The notes beneath the pieces are model-generated. The model was given only the letters and a program-made list of their open reading frames with translations, ran no database searches and was not told the origin of the DNA. Both the position numbers and the translations under genes were made by a program. A stretch of 64,000 nucleotides of DNA, taken from the NCBI RefSeq assembly GCF_036588685.1, contig NC_086380.1, positions 66,352,180 through 66,416,179 on the forward strand. Direction: 5' to 3'. Each line of letters begins with the position of its first letter. The first letter of the stretch is position 1. Positions 22,801-34,800 of this stretch are shown here, one piece after another. The stretch is from Mytilus trossulus. Its lineage: Eukaryota; Mollusca; Bivalvia; Mytilida; Mytilidae.

Positions 22801-25800
22801 ATCAAGTTAAAGGATTTTAAGGTGGTATGGGAGTCTAAAATAAAAATGATAGAATTTGTTCATACTTTGCCAAAATGTTGTATCTATTGATATATGTTGA
22901 AAAAGATAATAAAAATGATAGGTCACCGCACATTTTCTCAAGCTACAGGACGTGATAAAATGACACATTTTGTATGGTTTATACAGGAAAAAACACAATT
23001 ATGTGATTAGAAACTAAACAAAATGATAGACTTGTTAAATACTTAAGCAAAAGATAGCTTTCAGACAATGCTTTGAGAATATCAAAAGAAAAGATAGGGT
23101 CACGGTACGTTTTTTCCGGCTAAAATACAAAATGGGAAAATTCCATGTAGAATCCTTCAGAAAATGCACTGTTTTAGAGTTACCTCCCCTTAAAATGCCC
23201 ATTTAATTTTTTTTTATAAACAACCAAAAACAATTAATATTTGCAAAAATATTAATATTTATAAGTTATCTTCTTATAAATAGGTTCTTTTAAATGAAAA
23301 TTCTCATTTAATATCTGCATTCCTGCATCAAATTTTACTAACTTGATAGAAAATCTGGACCTTTGTTTCCCGTTTTTTACAATCCAAGATGGAGGAAGAC
23401 ACCCATACCACCTTAAGTTAAGTTTTAACATATTTTTTAACTATAGATGCGATGAATTATCACTGTTAGTGCAGTCATTTTTAATGTAGAATTTTCAAAG
23501 ATGCGAGGAATTTTTATTGTAGAATTATGTGATAAATGCACTTGCAACAAATGGAAAAAAAACTTAGTTGATGACTTTTGGATTTATGATGCATGTATTT
23601 TCAAATTGAAATACAAACTCCTCATTCATTCTTCATCAAATATATAGCTTTTCAAACTTGTAACAAAAGCAATTCTCAAAATGTCATATTGTATTCTTCA
23701 GATTACGTTTCTCCTTGATTTTAACTTATATATAGGGAATCACTGGATCTCGACAGCAGCGGGCTCTCTTAGGCAGTCAGTGGGCCCCTACTTATGAAAA
23801 ATTCTAGATCCGCGAATGGATACTACCGCAGAGGTAAAACCATGCACATTTGGGTTATTGTACACGAAATGAATGCTATAATTCATTTTTGTTGATTTTA
23901 GACCCTTGGAACTCTATGTGGGCTACTTCAGCAACTAGGCCGCAAAAAATCCCCAAACTAGATACACGGTTAGATTCAGCATGTCAACGGATACCAAATA
24001 TCTATATTAAAGGGTTTTTGTCTATAAATTTGGACCCCACAAAATTGAAAAAGGGACAAAAAATATAAAAAAATGCATGCATCGGATACATTTGTTATTG
24101 AAGGAATGACTGTAACAATAGGATGAATATACAAAAATATCTTATTCTGGGGTCTCATTGGGGGGTTCTGATCCCGGATCCCGCTTACTGTTTTGGCAGA
24201 TTCCCGTATCCCGCTTATACTATGCAGTTCTAATTTTTTGTAATTATCCGTGTCCCGCTAGACTTCATTTCCCGTTTTTCACTACACAATCATTTGACTT
24301 TCACCTGTCACGCTTGCAAAAAATCGGCAATCCGGCGTGAAGCTTATACCCAAATGCGACCCACTATTTTACTCTATTTTGACTCATATTAAGCCCATTA
24401 TAAATATATTAAAAAAGTAGCGTAGATTTTTTTTATCCCTTTTATCCCGTCTCGTTTCGTTTTTGAGCCATATATAGATGTATTGTGACAGATATTTGAA
24501 CTACATTTTGGACATAGCTGATGTTAAAATTATTAATTAAATTTTATTTAAATAAGAAAGGTATTGATTATCTTAATCAATATGTATACCGTTAGATAAT
24601 GCAAACAATTCTCTGGTCATTTAAAGATTATTTGTTATCACCAAAGTCAAATTGACCTCTCTATCATATATGTAACATCTACTTATGCAACATTTTGACC
24701 TTATTTCGGACAGTAAACTTAGAGATAATTTCTAATCAAATCGTGACAAAGAAAGCCACGTTGGCATAACATCAATTTAATGATTGCTATATAAGTAGAA
24801 ATTCTGCTTTGAGACGTCAAAGTTTGAATTTTGAAACTTATAGGTAAGTCATGATTTTTAAAGTATTAAGATTCAAAGTAAATTATTTTTAAATAGGTTT
24901 AACTAAAATAAAGATAATTAATAGTGATCATAAATAAAGTTTATTCAAAATATTTATTGTTTTCTGTTAGGGAAATAATTGAAAATATTTGTTTTACTTT
25001 ATTGTTGTTTGTAACTGTTGTATTATTTTTGTTTTTATTTATTTTATTAAAAGAGTTTGAATTTTGAATCTTATAGGTGTCAGTCGATCCCGGCCTGCCT
25101 TTACATCGGCAACAACGCCCGGCCTGCCTTTACAGCGGCAGCAATGCCATGTACCATCCAAGGCATTGTCCACGACTAGTTTCCACAAAATGTAAAATCC
25201 AGAACCCACTCTCACACATGTAGTTCGTCTGTCGAGAGGCCGAGGGAAAGCAGATAATGTTACAGATCCCGAATTATCAACCATCTATTTTTTGTTATAA
25301 TATATGGTGGACGACCTTTTCAACGCTGACACCTACATTAACATCTAAACCTAAAGCATGCCAGAAACTTCGACAGTGTTTCGACAATTAGAATAGAAGA
25401 TTTACAGTTGGATATTATTTTTGTATCATTCGGACTTTTTAATTCTACATATTTCCAGTAGATGATATATCTGTGAATAATGAAAATACACCATTGAACA
25501 AAAACATCAGCTGATTATCAAAGAACATTTTATTATACGTGAACATTTATCAACATCAGTGACATTAATAGTAAATTTATATTATTGTGTATTTCAATTG
25601 TAAACATATATTTTCATGAAACTGTGAGTACATCAAAAGCTTACTTTTAAAATCTAAAATTTTAATTTAAATAAATTTTAAGCTATGAAACAAAATGTTC
25701 ATTTTCATTTCACAAATCGTATTGCGTTTCATGTCTTAAAATTTCAAGAAAAACTTTTCTAAAAAAACTGTCTAAATACATGTAAGTTATAAAATTATGT

Positions 25801-28800
25801 TTTTTATAAAGTGTTGTAAAATTTTATTCATTTAAATCATCCATTGAATAACTTTTCAGAATGATGTTAATTAGAACTGAATGTTTGTATTTCAAACGCA
25901 TGTCAATATTAATATTTGCAATGAGTCGTCTTTAAGAATAGGTTTAAACTTCATTAAGAGTTACGTAACGTAAATATCCTTGTTTGTAAGTTACCTATTA
26001 GGAACAAGTTAGTCAAATTCTTGTTGCCGTTTACTGTACATTTTTGAAAAATCAGAGTTATAATAGTTTAATATATACATATATAGGCAAGCATAATGCT
26101 CAGGCTACCTGAATAACAGGAACGCCACAAATAGTAGTTAATGGGTCACCTCAGGAGCAGGGACGCCACAAATAATAGATATAATGGGTTACCTCACAAG
26201 AAGGAACGCCATACAAAATATGCGCATGGGTCACCTCAGGAGCAGGGACGCCACAAATAATAGATATAATGGGTTACCTCAAGAGAAGGAACGCCATCAA
26301 AAATAAATGCATGGGTCACCTCAGGAGCAGGGACGCCACAATCAATTGACAAATGGGTTACCTCAGGAGCAGGAACACCATTAAAATGATAAGACAGTAA
26401 CTTAGAGACTGCAATAAGCAAAATCAACTTCTGTTTAAGATTTATTCAAGATTTCATATTTCATATATTTTTGCAACATTTTGTTTAAACACTTTTCTTA
26501 TATTTATAACTACATTTCATCAACTGTAAAGATAAACGTTCCTTTGTAAGCATGTGGGTAACAAACTTTAAAGAACAATGATTTATAATTGATACTTAAT
26601 AGTATTTTATCATCATAACATCAATTAAATTAAAAAAGAAAAAGAAAAAAAGGAAAAAGAAAACACCAATTGAATAGTATGATTAAGGAATCTAAAAAAG
26701 AAGAAAAAAAAGAAGAAAAAAAAAAAGAGAAAAATATTAAAAAATAAGTTCAAAATTTTTATCCCTTAAAATCAAATACTAAATGCTAAGTGTTTATGTA
26801 TCCATTAATTTTTCGTCACTCAATTGCTTGTCTTCTATACTATTTTGAGGTTTAAATATGGATATTGATTATTTACTTACATTAATAATTAAAAGTTATA
26901 AATCCATTTTCAAATTAATATAGTAAACATAAAATTTTACACAATTTCTCTTAAATATTCTTTATTATTTATTTTATTTTGGAGTCCAAAATTTCTAAGG
27001 AGAGTGATGTATTGTGACAGATATTTGAACTACATTTTGGACATAGCTGATGTTAAAATTATTAATTAAATTTTATTTAAATAAGAAAGGTATTGATTAT
27101 CTTAATCAATATGTATACCGTTAGATAATGCAAACAATTCTCTGGTCATTTAAAGATTATTTGTTATCACCAAAGTCAAATTGACCTCTCTATCATATAT
27201 GTAACATCTACTTATGCAACATTTTGACCTTATTTCGGACAGTAAACTTAGAGATAATTTCTAATCAAATCGTGACAAAGAAAGCCACGTTGGCATAACA
27301 TCAATTTAATGATTGCTATATAAGTAGAAATTCTGCTTTGAGACGTCAAAGTTTGAATTTTGAAACTTATAGGTAAGTCATGATTTTTAAAGTATTAAGA
27401 TTCAAAGTAAATTATTTTTAAATAGGTTTAACTAAAATAAAGATAATTAATAGTGATCATAAATAAAGTTTATTCAAAATATTTATTGTTTTCTGTTAGG
27501 GAAATAATTGAAAATATTTGTTTTACTTTATTGTTGTTTGTAACTGTTGTATTATTTTTGTTTTTATTTATTTTATTAAAAAGTTTGAATTTTGAAACTT
27601 ATAGGTGTCAGTCGATCCCGGCCTGCCTCTACATTGCCAACAACGACCGGCGGCTTGCTTTAACAGCGGCAATGCCAAATACCATCGTCGGCATTGTTCC
27701 CAGCTAGTTCCCATCAAGATTGATCAAAGCTAGTTCCCACCTCAAAAATGTAAGATTCCAGAACCCACTCTCACAGATGTAGTTCGTCTGTCGAGAGGCC
27801 GAGGGAAAACAGACCATGCTTCACTCCCCGAATATTCAACATTATTTTGATATAATATGTGACAATGAGACAACTCTCCATCCGAGTCACAATTTATAAA
27901 AGTAGACCATTATTTGTCAAAATACGGTCTTCAACATGAAGTCTTGGCTCACACCGAACACAAAATTATAAAGGGCTCCAGTGTAAAACCTTTTAAACGG
28001 GAAAACAAAGGTGCAATCTATATCAAGATGTACGTAATTAGTGGTGAAGTGTCATAGAAATGGATAAAAAAATAAAGATAAAGATCCCTATACGCTTTAT
28101 AAGAAACTAAATGGAATACATTTGAAATAAATGTTATTTCTATTGAATTTATTAGTCTAAGAGTGTTTTAAAACCAAAATTTCCTCCGTAAGTTAAATTT
28201 TATAAAATCTTTCTCTTACTTTATCTATAATAATTGTTTGAGCAAGTCGGCTAAATTAAGGCTTTACAGCTAATTTCCTAATGCATGTGAAGCAAAACTT
28301 TGGTTGGCTTGCTTGCTTTGTTTGTATAATTGTTTATACAAACTTTGTAAATAAGATTGACATTTTTAAACAATATGAATAGGCATAGTTTAACCTGTAT
28401 TTTTAATATTTGAATTAAATTGGGTGTTATCATAATGATTATCCAATAAAAAAAAGCAAGCAAATCAACTAAAGTCTTGCTCTACATGCTTAAAGAAATG
28501 AGCTGTAATAGATAAAAAAAAATTATACAGTGAAAATGCACCGCATATACAATACTAATGATTCGCTCCACAGTGAAAATGAAAGAATAGTATCATTATT
28601 CGACAGTAAACATGACTAGCATTACGAAATCATCATAGTGGAATTTAGTTAAATATGAAGAAACTGAATGACCAAACATATTCTACGTTATACAACTTAA
28701 ATAATTGTATTAAACTGAATGTTTTTACTGCAACAACATCTCACCTGTTAGTTATAAAGCACCTGCACGATCTGATCGCGAAATGTCCTAAATATTCACC

Positions 28801-31800
28801 TATTTTGGTATATATTTCACAGGTTTATTCCCGATTGTCCCACTTTTTTAAATTTTAGAGTTCTGATTGTCCCACATGAAAAGTTCTGATTGTCCCACAT
28901 TATTTTATGTAGTAAAATGTTCTTAGATAAACAAGGCAACTGTTGTTTGTTTTGCTAAATAAACAAGAATTAATTATTGCACATTTAATATTAATCTTAT
29001 AAAAGTATAAAAAAAATGTTTTTAAACATTCGATTGATACACTTTTGTTTTTGATTATTTATGATTTTATCTATTTTGGGGCTATTATCATGAAAAAAAT
29101 CACAGTTTCACAATTAAAACTTTTTTTTCTCCATGCTTTCAATAAAGATAGAGTGGACCAATCTGAATAGACCAAATTAAAAAAAAAAAAGAAGTAGGTG
29201 TTAATATAAGAAAGTTTTATAAAATTTTATTGCTTTCTTGTGTCAAATTGACCATTTTGTTAATTTTTAAATTTTCTCTTTTTTAAAAACACAAATCTTA
29301 TTGTTTCAGCTACTTTTTTTTTTATAAATGATTGAAAAAAAAAAAATTTGATAAATTTGAAAGAAAAATAAATATATGGGACGCACATGCTTCTGGTAAA
29401 ATCATTTCGTCTACCCCTACTATATTCTCAAAATTTGCTGCTGTCTAGAATTTTTCCAGATCAGCCTTTCCAAAAATCACTGTTAAAGGGTGTTTTTCGA
29501 ATTTTCCCATTGTTTTTGCAGTCAACAGGACTCTTTGCCAATAATAAAGAAGAGCCAGACTTCCAAAAGAAATAAAAAGATGTGGTATGATTGCCAATGA
29601 GACAACTCTCCAAAATGAACCAAATGACACAGAAATTAACAACTATAGGTCACCATACGGCCTTCAACAATGAGCAAATCCCATACCACATAGCTACAAA
29701 AGGCCCCAAAATTAATGTAAAACATTTCAAACGAAAAAATTTATGGCATAATTTATGTACAAAATAATGAATGAAAAAAATGTGTTACACTGCAACAAAC
29801 GACAACCACTGACTTACAGGCTCCTGGCTTGGGACATCACCACAACAAAGACACTAAGTACAGATATGAGAGAACTCGCAGTACTGACCGCTAGTTCAAA
29901 GTCAATCAAAAATAATTTAAAAAAAATATTCATCTTAGACTAAAATGTTTTTAATTTTTGAAAAGACTTCATATTATATTATATGATACTTCAATTGTAC
30001 CTTCTATGAGCAAAATAAAATATGTAAATATTATTATTTGTTCTTATTTTGTTCATATTTTATAAGTTACATTGATCATTTTGATTAACTTACTGCAACA
30101 CGCTATGAAAACAAATTAATCACTAAAGAAACAGTTCCCAATTGTCCCACACTTAAACTTCCCAATTGTCCCACAAACATATTCCCGATTGTCCCACAAA
30201 ATTTCATTACCTTTTTACCTGTAATTTCATAAAGTGGGACAATCGGGAAGACACCATTTCACAGCTGGGTGGCTTTAGGCCCGATAAAACCCCGCTCGCA
30301 TCGCTTACTTTGTTTTATTTGTATTATGTATTTCTTAACATATACATTTTAACTAATTTTCTTCATTTTCTTCAAAAATTAAAAACAGTTCGTCGGTTTA
30401 TTTATCATTCTACATTAGACATTTATGGCATATACAGTAAAAATGATATTTTAGGATCCGCACTTTACATACACTGATCATGATATTGAATTGTTCTGTT
30501 AGAATACAATACGATATTTGAACCTCAGAATATTTACTTTTTTAAAATTATCTGATTCATAATGTGATTTATCAACAAAGCATTACATTGTTCCAGATAA
30601 TCACCGTTTCTGATGGTCTGGATGGGGAGTCCTTCGTTTCTTTATTCTTTAATTTTTATGCCCACGCCGTAGCGGAGGGACATTAAGTTTTACCATTTTT
30701 CGTCCATACATCCAAAATTGGTTTCCATTATATGACGGAATGCTATGAAACTTATACGCAATGCTTACATGTATTATCAAGGACGGGTATCGTCACTTCT
30801 GCGGTTATTGAGCTATATCGCTTTATAACGTTATATGCAAGTGGGGCATCATCGATGTTCAATGGACAAGTTCACGATTTATTAAGAACATTGTTCTGTC
30901 TTCTGCTCATTATTCTCTATTTTGTAATATTGTAGGGCGTCGTTATTATCTTTTCTTTATTTTTTTAGATTGTTTTTTTATTCTTTATATTTTTACCCAA
31001 AATTCTCTATTCAGTAAACCCCCATTCACAAACCAGTACTGAAAACCTTCTATCCTTTACGGGTAGACTTTACATAGATAAATAAAGTCGTATAAGAAAA
31101 ACAAAATGAGTATGTTAAATTTGATGTATGCCTTTTTGTGCTTCTTCGTTACATTTGTTGTTTTATAGTGATATTAAGATGATAACACAATATTGACTGC
31201 TGTACCCCTATTTTTGACATTTTTACTCTTTGAGTATGTTTGTTTTGTTCATGCATCGTTGACAATGTAATGAAATTTAATGCGACTGTCATACAAGTGA
31301 GTAGTTTAGCTAGCTATAAAACCAGGTTCAATCCACCATTTTCTACATTAGAGAATTCCTGTACCAAGTCAGGAATATGACAGTTGTTATCCATTCGTTT
31401 GATGTGTTTTTACTTTTGATTTTGCCTTTTGATTTTTGATTTTCCTTTTTGAATTTTCCTCGGAGTTCAGTATTTTTGTGTTTTTACTTTTCACAAACAT
31501 TTTCTTTTAATTTCAAACGTGTGTACTTTTCCAGTTCTTGGCTTTCTAGAGATCACTCTTATATATTATATATGTAGATATGATTCCATTATTATCGGTT
31601 GGTAAATAACATTAAACAGTGAAAACGCTTATGTGAGTACTGTGAATGCTGTATTATTTTTCTTTTCTGATTTGTACTCGGGTCATTGGTGGATTATGGT
31701 CAATTTGACAATCATACAAAATTTGACTATTTGACGTTAGATCTATTTACAATACTTCTAATTTATTACTTTCATTAAACGGATTAATTTCCAATAGTTA

Positions 31801-34800
31801 ATCCTTTAATTACTGGTGCATTTGCACTTTGTTATTAGGGTCTTGGTGGGGTTTGCTGAATAATTAACCAGCTGAATAAAAAATATATATATGATTTCTT
31901 ATAGGATAAGCTTAAATAAAGATGAAATTATTGGAAATACGTCATTTAATGAATAAGCAACAACGATATATATACACATACATGTGTATGGAAAAAATGA
32001 CTAAAGGAAACATATTAGCACGTGACACTGTTTAATAACCAAATTATTCACCCTTAAGACACAATTCAGTCTCGATGTTGTGACTTTTTTTAAAGCGTTA
32101 AGTGTGGTTTAAAGTTCTGTATATATCAATGTTACCCCCTGCGAGTTGATAATTATTTATTGCATTGAAATGTACATGGAAGTAATTTAAAGCATATAAT
32201 GTCTCGATTTAGTAAAAGGTAAGATTTGTATTTATCTATAACATGACTTACTTTACATGAATAACATACAAACACGATCGAAAATACAATAACCAAAGAG
32301 GCGGATTTAGGGGGCAGGCCCCCCCCCCCCCTTTTGAGAAAAAAAAATGTTGAGAATCACTAAAGCGTGACAGGAGCGGCCGCTTCTTAGGCAGCCAGTG
32401 GGCCCTCCACTAATGAAATTTTTCTAGATCCGCCACTGAACCAATATACTAGTAGATGAAATTCATATTTTATAACAAGACACAATAATATATATACTTG
32501 ATATATAACTTCCGAACAGAACGATAACAGAGATGGACATAGATTTGCCGGTTCTTCATAGTTGACAGTTAGTTAAGATATTATGGTGACACACACTTCA
32601 ACCAAATTCTTCATAAAAACTGGTAGCAGCAAGGATTATACGAATTATACATGCATTTTCCCGCGCTCCTTGGGGAAAATTCTGAAGTATTCCTTTCCCT
32701 CCCCCTATTTGTGTTTCCTTTTTGTAATGATATTGATGTTATTGTTTCCAAATCATGCATTTAATTGATATTAAATAGTTATAAAATATAAAATGTGCAA
32801 ATGGCATTGATAGCGATACAAAATGCGACAGGGAGTCTCTAAAACAGAACCCGGGCCGGGGTTGAAGCAAGGGGCCACTGAAATTGATTAGAACATTTAT
32901 AGATGCAAGATTTGTGTACACAAAACATTAAATTTATACTGGTAATTTTATCATGAAAATAGACAAAGCTCAGTGTTGAAGACCGTATTTTGACTTATAA
33001 TGGTTTACTTTTATAAATTGTGACCTGGATGGAGAGTTGTCCCATTGGCACTCAAACCACATCTTCTTGTTTCTACGATATTATTTTTTGGTAAAAAATG
33101 TGCAGACACACGATTAAAGTGCCTTACGACAGCCACTCCAATGTAAACGTAGATGTTTTCAAACTGTTCAGAGAGTGAGAACACTAATAATGCAGTCATT
33201 ATATTTCTCTATACTCTACCATTATTCGCAGGTATAGGTGAGATCGATTACAGGGAGGGACTGAATTATTAGGGTAAGAGTGTTAGATACGCGATTTCAA
33301 TTAGTGCTTTGACACCGCATATATGACTGAGAACAATTGTTATGATTATTTCATGTGTGGTTATTTCGAATACTGATCTGCTATTATTAACCGTTGCACT
33401 TGCTAACTATATAAAAATCAATTGAACGTAAATATTTGATAGGAAAATGATTACATTTTAATAGGTTTCCATTTATCTATAAAACTTATTAATTTTTCAG
33501 CTCCAGTAGACCAGGATCGTTGAAAGCTACTGAAAGGTAAGGCATCCATTTATGACATTGCACTATTGAAAAGCTGTGATAACATACTCCTCCCAAAATG
33601 TGGTACGCTATGGTATTTTGAAAAGCTCTTATTATTTTGTTTTGTACGCTTAAATTAATATCTATATTTGAAGTTATCTATACTTGCATGAATTATGATA
33701 TTAAAACGTCAAGTATTAATGTGAATGAGTTCTTAGTTTATGATTTAAAACTGAAACCTGAAGAAATAGTATTTGGGAGAAGCGAGTTTCTATTTATAGG
33801 ACTGTGAGGTAGGTATCTTAAGCCGTGAAGATAATCTCATTAACTGCACCATGCAGAACGAAAGAGGGAGGCGAGTTTGAAATGCTGCTTCTTAGCTCCG
33901 GGTATTACCAGACAGTTTGGTTACTGAACACGTGAAATTGCCAACACATTTAGTCTTAGATGCATGATTTGTTTTAGTTGTTAGTGGCTTTGAACTAGCT
34001 ATCAGTATTAACTGCGAATACTCTCATATATGTACTGAGCGTCTTTTTGTTGTTGGGATGTACAAGTACCCGGCCACGTCCACTTGTATTTGTAGTATTT
34101 GTATTTTTATCTATCGGATGAGTTAAGCCTTTTTTAACTGATTTTTTTTTATATTTCGCTCTTATGTTGTACTGTTATGTGTACCACTGTCCTAGGTTAG
34201 GAGGAGGATTGGGATCCCGCTAACATGTTTCACCCCGCCACATTATCTATGAATGTGCCTGTCCCAAGTCAGGAGCCTGTAATTCAGTGGTTGTCGTTTG
34301 TTTATGTGTTACATATCTATTTTCTGTTCATTTTTTGCACAGGCGCTTGGGTCCATGATACAGATTTTTTTTTTTTTTTTTTTTTATTAAAATATTCAAT
34401 TTTCTTAATTTATAAGGCATATCAATCACTTCTGTGCATGTCTCGCCTAGTTTCGAGTGATTTAAACGACCCAGAGAAAATACCAAATTTTACTATCCAT
34501 ACTAAGAAACAATTTTTACTAAGAAACAAAATTGTTTCTTAGTATGGATAGTAAAATTTGGTATTTTCTCTTGGTCGTTTAAATCACTCGAAACTAGGTT
34601 GTTTCTTAGTATGGATAGTAAAATTTGGTATTTTCTCTGGGTCGTTTAAATCACTCGAAACTAGGTGAGACATGCACAGAAGTGATAGATATGTATTATA
34701 AAAATAGAAAATTGAATATTTTAATAAAAAAAAAAAAAAAAAAAAAAAAATCTGTATCATAGACCCAAGCGCCTGTGATTTTTTGTACATAAATATAGGC

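Larger units (their letters stand above)
24479..27845 (+). mobile_element. LTR-retrotransposon-like element without coding sequence
   Basis: Two direct repeats of about 820-840 bp (24479-25300, 27008-27845) flank about 1.7 kb. Each repeat starts TGTATTGTGACAGATATTTG, has a TATA box (TATATAAG at 24788 and 27317) and a poly(A) signal (AATAAA at 24933), as an LTR would. A purine-rich AAGGAGAGTGA just before the right repeat resembles a polypurine tract, and TGGTGGACGACC after the left repeat could be a primer-binding site. No gag or pol is visible, so it would be non-autonomous. No clear target duplication was found. A plain segmental duplication is the alternative. Confidence 0.6.

Noticed and set aside
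24846..25079. Possible 230-bp intron inside the LTR-like repeat (GTAAGT to TTATAG)
   Set aside because: Splice-like ends exist, but no coding sequence flanks them; kept only as a remark.
26119..26385. CRISPR-like array because of evenly spaced repeats
   Set aside because: The whole 42-bp unit is repeated with drift; there are no unique spacers, and the sequence is eukaryotic.
30732..30935. 67-codon ORF after the TATGCCCACGCCG repeat start
   Set aside because: Lies in a dispersed repeat and shows no known motif.
34225..34790. ORFs of 105 and 68 codons with near-identical protein ends on opposite strands
   Set aside because: They read the two arms of the foldback element, including poly-T as poly-Phe; a palindrome always gives such mirrored ORFs.
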